DNA from: Tolypeutes matacus
Lineage: Eukaryota; Chordata; Mammalia; Cingulata; Chlamyphoridae
NCBI GenBank assembly: GCA_026826555.1
Contig: JAKSZT010054335.1
Coordinates: forward strand, 2,037,049 to 2,101,048
Direction of reading: 5' to 3'
DNA length: 64,000 bases
Made by a program: the position numbers and the translations under genes. Of the stretch, positions 33,677 through 44,855 are shown piece by piece. Under the pieces are notes generated by a model that had not been told where the DNA came from, made no database searches, and was given only the letters and a program-made list of their open reading frames with translations. The first letter of the stretch is position 1; every line of letters begins with the position of its first letter.

Positions 33677-34780
33677 TTACAAGCCAGCCGAGAGTTCCTG
33701 CTCCCCGCTGGATGGGGTGTATGTTGAACTCGCTCGATCTGCTGTCTCCCTATAAAAAACTGGACAGTGTTTGCAGAGGTGTTTGGCGATGTGCTTTCGG
33801 AAGAACACCGAGAGGTACCTTCTGAACTTCTCGCCCACGAAGGCGTAGATGATGGGGTTGATGCAGCAGTGCGTCATCCCCAGAGTCTCCGTGACCTGCA
33901 TGGCTTGGTCCAGCCGGTTAGAGCTGTCGCAATTGTCCAGGCCAAAGAACTCCTGGAAGGTGTTCAGGAGAAGGACGATGTTGTAGGGAGTCCAGAAGAG
34001 AAAGTAAACAATCATGATGGCGAAAATGAGCCTCACGGCCCTGTGCTTCTTCTTCTCGTTTCGGCACCGGAGCAGGGTTTTCAGGATTCCCGAGTAGCAG
34101 AAGACCATGACAAGCAGGGGCAGGCCCAGGCCCAGGATGGTCCTCATTATTGCCTGGAAGTTCTTCCATCTCAGTGGAAAATAAGGGCCACAGGTGTAAT
34201 CAGACCCTTCCTTCTGGGACCTGATGAAGACGATGGCCGGGAGGGCGGCCAGCACGGCCACGAGCCAGGTGAGCGCACTCGTCACCACCCCAAAGGTGAC
34301 CGTCCTGGCTTTTAAAGCAAACACGGCGTGGACGATAGCCAGGTACCTGTCCAGTGTCAGCAGGATGATGAAAAAGCTTCCTCCAAAGTAACCGATTTGA
34401 TACAGTCCCGTGAATAACTTACATATGGCGTTCCCCAAGACCCACTCGTTTTTAGTGTGGTGAGCCCACCACGGGAGAGTAAAAAGAAAGAGCAGGTCGG
34501 AGAGGGCCAGGTTGAGCAGGTAGATGTCCGTCATGCTCTTGAGCTTTTTGCAGTTCACCAGGATGAGCACGACCAGCATGTTGCCCACGAAACCGAAGAT
34601 GAAGACCAGCGAGTAGAGGGGCGGCAGGACCTGGGCGGCGATCTGCTTCACGTCGGCCTTATGGCAGGGTGCACCATAATCGTAGTCGTAACTGGTGGTG
34701 ACCTCTTCAGAGCCTCCCTTGGCATTCCTTGTGGACAGCATGTTGTGCACGAAGTGGGGAAATGTGTCCTCGTCATCCAT
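33677..34780 (-). CDS. CCR2: C-C chemokine receptor type 2 (B-type tail)
   Basis: The 367-residue product is a class A seven-transmembrane receptor. Family knowledge: it is the CCL2/MCP receptor that drives monocyte egress and recruitment through Gi. Seen: an acidic, tyrosine-rich N-terminus (YDYDYGAPC, residues 31-39); cysteines C39, C120, C197 and C284; DRYLAIV at 144-150; NPIIY at 309-313; ECL2 ending CGPYF, as in CCR2; and the tail [11 protein letters not shown], typical of isoform B. The start at 34780 aligns with the longer rodent N-terminus. Met14 corresponds to the human start. An in-frame ATG at 34852 lies beyond the splice acceptor and is not used. TM1, TM4 to the start of ECL2 and TM5 to TM7 are almost identical to CCR5 at the DNA level. 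Confidence 0.97.
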   Translation of the reverse strand: MDDEDTFPHFVHNMLSTRNAKGGSEEVTTSYDYDYGAPCHKADVKQIAAQVLPPLYSLVFIFGFVGNMLVVLILVNCKKLKSMTDIYLLNLALSDLLFLFTLPWWAHHTKNEWVLGNAICKLFTGLYQIGYFGGSFFIILLTLDRYLAIVHAVFALKARTVTFGVVTSALTWLVAVLAALPAIVFIRSQKEGSDYTCGPYFPLRWKNFQAIMRTILGLGLPLLVMVFCYSGILKTLLRCRNEKKKHRAVRLIFAIMIVYFLFWTPYNIVLLLNTFQEFFGLDNCDSSNRLDQAMQVTETLGMTHCCINPIIYAFVGEKFRRYLSVFFRKHIAKHLCKHCPVFYRETADRASSTYTPSSGEQELSAGL

Positions 34781-34791
34781 TTTCCTCTGTT

Positions 34792-34793
34792 CT
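34792..34793 (-). other. CCR2: CCR2 splice acceptor before the coding exon
   Basis: The minus strand reads TGCATTTACAG and then AACAGAGGAAA before the ATG. The AG lies at 34793-34792, and exon 2 starts at 34791. Confidence 0.8.
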
Positions 34794-36039
34794 GTAAATG
34801 CAGAGAGAGACGATGACCATATGATATCGTTGCTGCAATCCCTGATATCCACTTACACAGTTGCCCTGTCTTTGAGCTCTCCTCCAAAGGAAACTGTCTC
34901 CTGGAAAGTGCTGGTTCATCACTTCCCTTTTATTCTAGTAGCAGACACCAATTGTTTACCCCACGGCCATTTCCCAATGCCCTTTGTCCTCCCCAGCAAG
35001 CCTGATTCTCTTATCATGTTAAAAATGTCAGACACTTTTGCTCTCCCTATCTTCCTTGCCAAGGGTGGACAGGCATATGATCCATTCCTGGACAATAATA
35101 TGTAAGAGGGAATGTGCTAGGAGGCTTCTGGAAAGAGAGAGGCACACACAAGAGAAATCCCTAGCTGCCCTTCTGCTTTTGGAACTTATCTTGTGAGGAC
35201 TTGGGGCTTGGGACCATGAACGAGAAATTCAGAGATGTGGAGAGAAGCCAAAGCAGAGTCCAGACACTGTCTAGTCCCAAACCACCTTCTGACTTCTTAT
35301 TCTTTGAGAAACCTAAGTCCCTGTTGTAAAGCCATTTTGAGTTAAATTTTCTGTTACTTGCAGCCGAAAGCATTCTGATACTCTCTCCACCTTCTGCACC
35401 TGTCATCCTGCCTCCACAGTCCTGCCAACATGTCTCTTGCCGAGGCAGTCAATAACAGCCCAAATTTCAAATGCCCTGGCTTCCTTCTATATTCATCCTC
35501 ATTGAGCATTTGATCCTTCTGCCAACTTCTTCTGTTTTAAACTCCTTTGGCTTCCAGGAGGTAGCACCTGTCCTATCACTTCCTAGTAATTTTCTTCTTT
35601 GGTGTCTCTTTCCCTGCCTACTCCTTGAGTGTCACCAGGCACCATCCTGGACTCTCACCTTCTTAATCCTTCACCTCTTTATTCTTACCCCAAAGCTTCT
35701 CCTGAATTGTTATCTAATTTCACGGTTCTAGTTTCCTGGTATGCAAATGCTTCCCAAACTCTGTCTTCAAGTCCCACTTTATGCTCAACCCCAGAGCTGA
35801 ATTTTCTATGGCCCACTGCATATGGCCCCATTCATTTAACCAACATTTGCTGAGCAACTGCCCTGGCCATACTCTGTTCCAGGCACTGGAGATACGGTAG
35901 TGAGCAAAGTGGAGCCACTCCAAACCGAGCACCCCCTGAAATGCGCTCCTGCTTGTGGATTCTTTGTCTTGGTTACAGCCCTTTTCTCCATTGCCTGAGA
36001 AGCAGGATTTGGCATCATCCTGGGTGCCATCCCCTTCCG

Positions 36040-36260
36040 AAGACCAGGAGCCAGGTCTTTGGAGCAAAACAGTCCTGGATTCGAACCCTGCCTCCAACAT
36101 GAGTATGTACTTTGGGGCTAATTACTCCTTCAAGTCTCAGTTTCTTTAGGTGTAAAATACTGGCTTTGCTGAGTTGCTGTGAAAATGAATGGAGATAAGT
36201 GTTTCTCACAGCACAAGGCACCAGAAGTGCTCTGTATTATTTTCACGTCCTGTGAGTCCC
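36040..36260 (+). mobile_element. MIR SINE relic
   Basis: The MIR-like sense phrase CAGTCCTGGATTCGAACCCT includes a box B. It is followed by TCTCAGTTTCTTTAGGTGTA. Confidence 0.6.
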
Positions 36261-36347
36261 ACCTCACAAACGCCTTTCAAACCCATGCCCCTCACTGTCA
36301 CTTTCTTGCTTCATCCCCTTCTCACTTCTTGCTTTGTTGTGGCCTTG

Positions 36348-36380
36348 CCTTCCCTCCCTCCTTCCCTCCCTCCCTCCCTC

Positions 36381-36428
<48 letters not shown>
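36348..36428. repeat. CCCT/CT/CTTT compound microsatellite
   Basis: The run passes through three unit types in order: CCCT, CT and CTTT. It lies in the CCR2 intron. Confidence 0.9.
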
Positions 36429-36989
36429 AAAATTAGATCATGCACTTCTCAGCTTAAAACCTCTATTAGCCTTTGATTTGTATATGGTGGGACCTCAAGG
36501 CAGCAGGCCCAGGCAGCTCACCTTCTGCACTCACTCCCCAGCTTCATCTCCTCCATCAAATCTCTCTTATCACAGCAGTCCGTGCCTCATCACCATGACT
36601 GGCTCTGCACTTGCACTTACCACATTATCTTCTGTGCTTCTTGAGGTCAAAGATTATATCATGTTTTCTCTCTAGCCTTATTTATAACGGCACCTGGCTA
36701 AAGGGAGCCAATCAACGCTCACTAAGTTATGGCACAAAACCTTTTTACAATAACAATAATTTTGAGACTAGCATCATTAGGATTTGTTTCTCAAGAATAA
36801 GTTTTTGGTAACAGGCTGCGAATTTGCTTTTCTCCATCTCCACACCTAACCCTTTAATTTCTCTTGGTATTGACACATTTCCCAAGTTTTGCCTTTCACG
36901 TTACTGAACCAGATTCTTGAAATCTGCAGCAACTAAATAAGACCCTTGATCAAGGTTAGAAAACAAACCCACGCAAAGAATTACAACTA

Positions 36990-37190
36990 TGAGCATTAAT
37001 TTAGTGCTCCTCAAATTCCAGGTGTGTGTTAAATACTTTGCATACACTGAACCTCACAACAACTTTGTGAGGCAAGTATCTCTGTATTTTACAAACGAAG
37101 AAACCGAAGCAACTTTCCCAAGCCCACCGAGCAAGTTACCAGCTGAGCTGGAGTGTGGACCTGGGCTACTTGGTTTCAGAGATCTCCATA
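36990..37190 (-). mobile_element. MIR SINE relic
   Basis: Antisense MIR: CTCACAACAACTTTGTGAGG, CTGTATTTTACAAACGAAGA, then AGCAAGTTACCAGCTGAGCT. Confidence 0.65.
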
Positions 37191-38328
37191 GCTCCCACGT
37201 CCAGGCTCTGGGAGCAGAGATGTAAGCTGCTTGTCTACCTACTCTTCCATGCCCCGAACAGAACTTCTTTGGCATTTGGCCTTAAAATTCTCACACAGCC
37301 TCCCACAAGCCGCCCCCCCCCCCCATACCCAGAGCAGCCACTAAATAAATATCGGTTTAAAAAATAAAAACAGAATTAGTTGGCTGCAAGCTGCTGAGAA
37401 ACAAAATGCCCCTGCATGGCCCAAGCTCCTGGCTGATCCAGTGGGAGCCCTGCTAAGATTTGCTATGGGGCGATCCCTGCACGGAGCCCCTCAGCAGCAG
37501 CAGGGCCTCTGGGCTGTCCCGTCACCCTCCACTCGGGCTCAGTCTACACATCTGCAGGGGAGGGTGTGGACTGGAGCAGCGGTTCCCAACTCCTGGCACC
37601 AGGGCACACCACCTGGACCCCGGGCTGGGGTGCGGCCGGGAAGCGTGCTGCACTGCTTTGGCCACCTTTCCAGAGCATGGTCTCTATGCCTCGTTGTTTA
37701 CATCCACGGGCGCGTCAAGAGCCAGCCGCTCCATCTTCATATTGCTTGCCTGCCCCTTCAGCACTCCTAGCTCCTGCCTCTGGGGACACGGCAAGGGGGC
37801 TGGACTGCATCGGCTGGAAAGGTGTCACTTTCCAGCACCGAAGCACATCCTGCAGAACTGGTGGAATGCTGCCTCTCAGAAAAATAACTTCCTCTTTTCA
37901 GTCTCTCTGGACCTCCTGAGTTGAGGCAAGAGGCACACATTTGGACTATACTAGAGAGGGCAATTTTTCATGGTAGAAAGTTCCAGCTCTTTAAAGCCCT
38001 GGGGCCCTGGGTGGGGCAGAGTGAGAGGGATAGTGATGGATAAGCTGACTGCGCTTCCCTTCAGAGGTTGTCACCTTCTGGGTGCTCTCCTCCCACCTCT
38101 CCAGAGGGCAGCTCTGGCCCTGCTGTGCTCTGCATTTCTTTGGTGTCAGCAGAGTCTGGGCCAGGACCTCCTGGGGCACACGCCCCCTCCCCTGCCTCCC
38201 CACCTTGATCATTCCCCTGAAGTTCAAGGCTTTGCAAGCCAACCCCCCCCCCCAGCTGTATGTTTCCAGCTTCTAGAGGCTTTGAGCCCATGCTCCATAA
38301 AGTGGTGGAAAAAGCATCCTCAACTCAC

Positions 38329-38720
38329 CGGGGATGGTGTCTTCCAGGCAGCACGGGTGTTATCAGGCTTGTCAGCAACAGAGCCAAGCAGATCTGGAGG
38401 TAGAAACTTGATGTGCAGAAGTAGGAAATAAAGTTTCCTGCAGAAAGAGAAGGCGGAGAAACAAGGGCAAGTGATGGTAAAGATTTGAAAAAAAAAAAAA
38501 AAAAAAATCAGAGTAGCCTAGTTCTTCTTTTCCAGCCAGGAACGTTACACAGTTATTTGAGGTCTCCAGAGCAGGATCAATTTTGAAATCTTGCTTAAGC
38601 AACCTTGAGGGTGTGAGTCAGGCACACCCTGACATCTGCTTCATCTAACGACTCTGGAGCCTTTATCTCGTTCTCAGCCAGAAGGTGCCCTCCCCAGTGA
38701 TAATTTGCATGGTAGGAGCA
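38329..38720 (-). other. CCR2: CCR2 non-coding exon 1 with splice donor
   Basis: The minus strand closely follows the human CCR2 5' UTR as I remember it. Matching blocks include TGCCTGACTCACACCCTCAA, CAAGATTTCAAAATTGATCC, CAAATCTTTACCATCACTTG and GAAACTTTATTTCCTACTTC. The exon ends at 38329 with ATCCCCG, followed by the donor GTGAGT at 38328-38323. The intron to the coding exon is about 3.5 kb. The 5' limit is approximate. A run of about 20 A on the gene strand (38488-38507) replaces a shorter T/A-rich stretch in human. Confidence 0.75.
38671..38720 (-). promoter_or_regulatory. CCR2: CCR2 core promoter region with octamer ATGCAAAT
   Basis: The octamer ATGCAAAT (Oct-1/Oct-2 site) is read on the minus strand at 38710-38703, inside the conserved run ATGCAAATTATCACT. 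An octamer at this place is a known element of the human CCR2 promoter. The GATAAAG further downstream (about 38678-38671) aligns with a human block near the TATA element. The human-type TATAAAG itself is not seen. Confidence 0.55.
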
Positions 38721-38811
38721 GAGCCGAGCTTTATGTCTTCCAGGGTCCGCTGGTGCTGGAGGGGGAGCGGCCGGGCCGCCTGCCTGAGGCCACGCGCAGT
38801 CTTCCAGGGGC

Positions 38812-41680
38812 ATTACGGATTTGGGATCCAATTAAAAATCTCATTTAGAGAAAACTTATTAATGAAAAGGAATGCCAAGTTGGCCATTGTGTCAGTGATG
38901 GCCTGAGCAAGAAGAGACTCAATTATAGGTCTCACTTCCCAGAAGGATGCTTTGTTAAAAGCAAATGCCATTAACTACAAGTTCTGCAATGCAGTGCTCA
39001 CACTTAGGAAGAGCCTCAGGCCCTGCAGGGAGGACGGTGTCTTCTGAGCAGACCCTGGGGTCGGATCTCATGCTTGGCCCCTCTTACTGACCTGTGGAGT
39101 TGGCAAGCCATGCAGACTTTCTAAGCTTCGGCTTCCCCAGTTATGAAATAGGAATAGGACCCCCTGGGATCTGAGAGGGTCAAATGGGCTTAAAGCTGCC
39201 AGTATGGAGCCTGGGACAGAGCAAGTGCTCAATAAATAGTAACTAAATAAGCACTAACTAACTAAATAGTAGCTAACGGCAACGACACAACGCAGAGGGC
39301 AGCCCAGGTGTCCTTTCTAGATTTTAGTAGCTGTCACCCGGCAGCTGGCCCTGACATCTTGCAGTTCCTTTGAGTCATCTTAGGAATGTGGAGGGTCAGG
39401 ATTTGGGAATTTTGCTCTGGCTCATTAGGGCCACTCTACATCTCTACTTCCCAGAGATTGTTGACTCCAAGCCTGTAATTGCATAAACATGGAGAGGGCG
39501 GAGGTAGGTACTGGTAGAGCCAGGAGTCAAGTCTTTGGTTTTTCTTAACAGAGGGAACAGAGAGCATGCTCGGCTGGGAATCTGAAGAGACTGTATGAGG
39601 ACCAGAGCATTACACAGGGGGTTGCCGGGAGCCCAGAGACTAACCGCAGTGGGAGTTGCTACTCCTGGGCTTGAGGAGTCGAGAACGAACAGCCACCTCT
39701 ACACCTTAGGCAGAGTGGGGGCAGGCAGGAGCCAGAAGTGTCCCGACCTCTTGCTCCCATTCTGAGCTCCTGCGGGTGCCTCCCAGAGGCCAAAGCCAAG
39801 GGAAAGCGGAAGTGCCGGGAGCCCAGGTAATGCAGCCCACAGATGTCAGCTCCATGGGGCAGGGTGGGTCAGAGCAGGGTGGAGAGGCAAATAACCACAC
39901 AACCAACAGGTCAACAGATTTGTTTTTCTTGCCACTTTCCTGTCCCCTAGCCCAAATACATAGTCAGGAAACGGGGAGCCTGGGTGAGCACAGCTTACAC
40001 ACTTGGAGAGCTCGCCCTGTTGGCACCGCGTTTCTGAAATTCCAGGTCTGGAATGTGACTGTGGCCTTTGGGGTTGACTTGGGGGAAAACGTGCCTGCTG
40101 GCCAGAGCAGGACGACGCAGAGGGCACAGCTGCGGTCACCTCCGGGTGACCTGGGCAGGGACGAGGCTCACTCAGGATACCAGAAAAAACCAGCCTAGCA
40201 CTGGCCAAGAGAAGCCCGAGAGTCCTGCTCATACTCTGAAGGGCAGCAGTGGCATTGGGGGACAGACCATTGAAGCGGGATGTTAGGTTCTCCTCAGAAT
40301 CTCTCTGCCACCTCTCCATGGCAAGACCTGTTCTCAAAGAAGTGAAGATGCAGAAAAAAGCACGACTGGGAAGAATTGCTCCTGGGGCGAGAAGGCAGGA
40401 GCGGTTGAGGGCGCTTTGATGGTGCCCCCTGCCCCTTGCACAGCGACCGCAGCTTTGTTCAGTTGGCACCTTTAGAAGATAAAGATGTGCTTGCCCATTT
40501 CAACGGAGATGCTTGAGGCTGATTGTGGTTTCTCTGGTTAGTACACTTCCTGTGACCTACCAAAATAGATTAGTGAGCTCTAGGATCTGACATCTTCAGT
40601 TTTGGTTGAAAACGGTGATGTGATCTGGACTAATATATGAAATATGTAGAAAAAGCACAGTTGTTATGTTCCTATCTGTACTGGTCATTCCCACATGATA
40701 AAAATAATGCAAACCATCTCCACTGTTTTTGTCCCCAAGTGACAAAGTGACACAACAGGGCTATATAGTCATAGCAAGAAAGCCCAGAAATTGTAAATGA
40801 TTTTTGAAAAGTCAAATCAAAGAGGTCAGACATGAAGTTCTCCTTCATCCTCCAAGTTCACCACCATCTCCAAACCAGGCAAGAACGGGCAAGAATGTGC
40901 GTTGAAAAATGGAAATAAAACACGGCCAAAAGTGGTGATTTAAGTCTCTATTAGCTTAGAGTGTAAAGGTAGCAGATCAGATGTTTCCATGCATTCAGGC
41001 CCCCCAAAAATTTGGAAAAATTCACTTGCTAATTTTACTGCTATAAAAACCCTCTCCAGTTACTTAAGGAGATGTCATTTGAGCCTTGTAGTAGGAAAAT
41101 AATTCCACTTTCCTTTTTAGCTCAGAAGTTGTGAACTATTCCGTGACTAGATTTCGATGTCAGCATGGATGCCTCAGAGCGGCTGGAGGCCGGTCAGGAG
41201 GGAGTTCTCAGAAGGCACCTGGAGGTGACCCCAGTGGGGCTGGTTCTGGACCAAGAAGCTGGGATTCGCTTAGAACCCCGCCCCCCAGCAGGAAGTGAGT
41301 GCCTGCAGGATGAAATTTCAGGCTTATCACCGGGAGCCACAGCTACGCCCCCTACTCTGACATCACCTGCTACTTGAGTGTGGCTTCTGAGGGGTCCCAG
41401 GCAGGACCACAAGGCTGGAGCCCACTGCAGGAACCCCAGAAAGTGTTCTTTGCAAGCACAGGTGGCATGAGAGGGAGCCCCCAGGCCTGGCTATGGCAGG
41501 GATCCTGACTGGTGGAGGGGGCTGAGGCCTTGCCCTGGCTGCGCAGTGGGCAGTGGAGATGCTGGGGGGGCTTGGCTTAGCGTGGCTGGCTGCTGGCTGT
41601 TGGCATTGCCGAAACCTTAAGTACTTGGTGGTGGGGAGGACTCAGTTGCAATGCAGCTCAGGCCTATATATGTAAGTTTT
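38812..41680. other. Intergenic DNA upstream of CCR2
   Basis: No gene. A MIR lies at 39060-39250. The frame at 39846-40469 (minus) has no recognisable feature. CCR2 enhancers may lie here, but nothing in the sequence alone identifies them. Confidence 0.4.
39060..39250 (+). mobile_element. MIR SINE relic
   Basis: Sense MIR: GGCTTCCCCAGTTATGAAAT and CAAGTGCTCAATAAATAGTA. Confidence 0.65.
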
Positions 41681-41689
41681 CCTATTTAA

Positions 41690-42010
41690 AAAGTAAACCC
41701 TGCTATTATAGGAAGACCAAACACTGCAGAAAATAAAAATTAAGAGGAACATAATCATTCGTAACTTCATGACCCACAGACAATCCCTGTTAGCATTTTG
41801 TACCATTTCCAGCAGCTATCTCTCTCCCAATTTGTTTGTTGTCATTATTGTTTATATGTCATTGTAGTTAAATTCTAGATGCTATTTTATTCCTTTTTAT
41901 TTTTCCTCAAAAAAAAAGCCCAAAATTTTTTGCATCTTGTAAATTCTTCACAAACATAATTTTAATGGCAATATACTGGTCAAATGATAAATGGTTCACA
42001 TATTGATTTA
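41690..42010 (-). mobile_element. Possible old LINE 3' relic
   Basis: AT-rich sequence with CATGACCCACAGACAATCCC and TAATGGCAATATACTGGTC resembles ancient LINE 3' ends. The identification is weak. Confidence 0.3.
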
Positions 42011-42324
42011 TTCATTTAACAAATGGGTCCTCAGAGTGGCAGGCTAGGCTAGATGATGGGTATGTAATGGTAAGCAAAACACACCTGGCCTCAGCCCTTA
42101 AGAAACTTTTGTTCTAATGTGGGAGAGAGACATCAAACCAATAAAACCACAGGTGACTATACAACCATACATTTTAATGTGTTATGGACAAAAAGGAACA
42201 AGGTCCTATGAAATCTAATTTATATTAGGGAATCAGGGCAGACTTCTTTGAAAAAGGACTATTTTAACTGGGATTTAAAGTATGAAGGATAAATAGGCAT
42301 GGATTAGATAAAGATTTAATAATG

Positions 42325-42372
42325 ATGAAGGAGATGATGGTGATGATGGCGGTGGTGGTGGTGATGATGGTG
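42325..42372. repeat. GATGAT/GGTGGT imperfect microsatellite
   Basis: Trinucleotide GAT/GGT units lie just before the MIR at 42375. Confidence 0.75.
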
Positions 42373-42374
42373 AT

Positions 42375-42600
42375 GGCAGATATTTATTGAGTACTTACAG
42401 GCACTGCTCTAGCGCCTTACAGATAGTGACCACGTTTAATCCTTAAAATGCCCTGTGAGCTCAATGCTATTGTGATACCCAATTTTCAAAGGAGAAACTG
42501 AGTAACAGAGAGATTAAGTAACTCTCCAAAATCAACTCAGCGGTGGGACCACGCCCAGGCATTCAGGCTCCATACCTCCATTCTTAACCACTGCATAAAG
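42375..42600 (-). mobile_element. MIR SINE relic, near full length
   Basis: Antisense MIR order is complete: ATTTATTGAGTACTTACAGG, ACGTTTAATCCTTAAAATGC, AATTTTCAAAGGAGAAACTG, then CATTCTTAACCACTGCA. Confidence 0.75.
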
Positions 42601-42679
42601 AATTCTAGGCAGAGGGAGCAGTACACGTGAAGGCCAGGAAGTAAGAAAGAGCTATTTAAGAAAATTATGTGTATATTTT

Positions 42680-44855
42680 TATTTTTAAAACGGACTATTT
42701 AGAGGTATTCCATGTTGAGAGATAGGAAGACAATACTTTTAAGATGTCAGTTTTTCCCAACTTGATCTATAGATTCAATGCAATCCCAATCAAAATCCCA
42801 GCAAGTTATTTTGTGGATATTGACAAACTGATTTTTTATGGAAAAGCAAAAGAATAGCCAACCCAATCCTGGAGAACAAGAACAAAGTCAGAGGACTCAC
42901 ACTCTCCTACTCCAAGACTTACCATAAAGCTAATCAAGACAGTGTGAGCCAATAGACAAACAGATCAACAGAACAGAGTGGAAAGCCCAGAATGGACCAC
43001 ACAAATAGAGACAAGTGAGCTTTGACAAGGGAGCAAAGGCAATTCAATGGAGAAAAGATAGTCTTTTAACAAATGGTGCTGGGACAGTTATACATCAGTT
43101 ATACATTCAGAAAATGAATCTAGATACAGACTTTACACTGTTTACAAAAGTTAACTCAAAATAGATCATACACAAATGTTAACTGCAAAACTATGAAACT
43201 CAGAAAAGATAATATAGGGGAAAAATCTAGGTGGCTTTGGGTTTGGCTGTGAGCTTTTAGATACAACACCAAAACCATAATAATCTATGAAAGAAAAAAA
43301 GTAGACAAGTTGGACTTCATTAAAATTAAAAAACTCTGCTCTGCAGAAGATAATATTAAGAGAATGAAAAGACAAGCCACAGACTGGGGGAAAAGATCTG
43401 CAAAACCCATATCTGATAAAGGACTTGTATCCAAAATAAACAAAGAACACTTAAAACTTAACAATAAGAAAACAACCAACCCAATTACAAAATGGGCAAG
43501 TCATGAGAAAAGACACCTCACCAAAGAAGATATACAGATGGAAAATAAGAATATGAAAAGATGCTCAGTATCATTTGTCATCAGAGAATTGTAAATTAAA
43601 ACAATAAGATATCACCACAGACTTTTATTAGAATGGCTATAATCCAAAAAACTGGCAATATCAAATGCTGACGAGGTTGAGGGCAACAGAAAATCTCCGT
43701 CATTGCTGGGGGGAATGCCAACTGGTACAGCTACATTGAAGGCAGTTTGGAAATTTCTAACGAAGCTAAACATGCAGGAAGTGGCTGTGGCTCAATTGAT
43801 TGGGCTCCTGTTTACCATATGGGAGGCCCCGGGTTCGATTCCCGGGGCCTCCTGGTGAAGGCAAGCTGGTCTGCTTGGTGCGGTGAGCTGACGACGGCCT
43901 GTGCACGGCGTGGTGAGCTGGCACAGCAAGATGACACAGCAAAGGGAGACAAGGAGACACAGAAAAACGCAAAGCAAATGGACACGGCAAGCACAAGTAG
44001 CAAGAGGGGGATAAATAAATAAAAAAAAATAAATCTATCAAAGGTAAACATGGGCTTCCCATACCATGCAGCAATCACATTCCTAGGTATTCACATAAAT
44101 GAGTTGAAAATTTATATCCACAGGAAAACAAGCACAATAACGTTTATAGAAGCTTTATTAATAATTGCCCCAAACTGTAAGCAACAGATACATCCCTCAA
44201 TAAGTCAACGGATAAACAAGTTATGGTACATCCACACAATGAAATATTATTCAGAGATAAAACAAGCCAATGGATAAACAAACTGTGGTATATCCATACA
44301 ATGAAGTATTATTTCAGTGATAAGAAGAAATGAGCTATTAAGACATAAAAAGACATGGAGGAACCATAACTGATATTGCTTAAGTGAAAGAAGACAATCT
44401 GAAAATGCTACATACTGTCTGATTCCAACTGTATGACATTCTGGAAAAGGCAAAACTATAGAGAAAATAAAAAAAGATCAGTGGTTGCCAAGGTGGGGGA
44501 GGGGAGAAAGAGAGGGGTGAATAAATGGTTTTTAGGAGGCTGAAACTATTCAGTATGATACTGTCATGGTGGGCACATGACACTATGCTTTTGTCAAAAC
44601 CCATAGAAATGTACAACACAAGAGTGAACTCTAATGTAAACTGTGGACTTCAGCTAATAATATAATCTATCAGTTTTGGTTCATCAGTTGTGTGTATGGA
44701 TGTACCACACTAATAGAAGATGATAGTAATCAGCGAAATTGTGTGGTGGGAAGAGGGAGTGGAAAAGAGGGAGTATGTGTGAATTCTTGGTACTTTCTGT
44801 GCATTTTTTCTGTAAAACAAAACCTGTTCTTAAAAAAACCACACAACCTAATCAA
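42680..44855 (+). mobile_element. L1 LINE, ORF2 3' half and 3' UTR
   Basis: ORF2-like DNA starts near CTATAGATTCAATGCAATCC (42771) and continues with the usual order of C-terminal segments. A 94-residue fragment at 43310-43594 carries typical L1 ORF2 C-terminal sequence. The 3' UTR ends near 44850. It is interrupted by a younger DAS SINE at 43775-44040. Confidence 0.85.
43775..44040 (+). mobile_element. DAS-type SINE with target-site duplications
   Basis: Box A (TGGCTCAATTG) and box B (GGTTCGATTCC) are intact, followed by a body with GGTGAGCTG and GACACAGCAA phrases and an A-rich tail (ATAAATAAATAAAAAAAAAT). The flanks AAGCTAAACATG (43763-43774) and AAGGTAAACATG (44041-44052) form a 12-base duplication with one mismatch. 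The insertion splits an L1. Confidence 0.92.

Larger units (their letters stand above)
34794..38322 (-). other. CCR2: CCR2 intron 1
   Basis: This interval between the exon 1 donor and the coding-exon acceptor contains MIR relics (about 36040-36260 and 36990-37190) and a mixed CCCT/CT/CTTT microsatellite (36348-36428). I see no credible coding exon. The open frame at 37441-37924 has no recognisable protein features. Confidence 0.65.

Noticed and set aside
34781..34852. Upstream in-frame ATG adding 24 residues to CCR2
   Set aside because: It lies in the intron, beyond the acceptor at 34793-34792.
43766..44078. Cysteine- and leucine-rich minus-strand frames, also at 62992-63386 and 7447-7846
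   Set aside because: They are translations of DAS SINEs.
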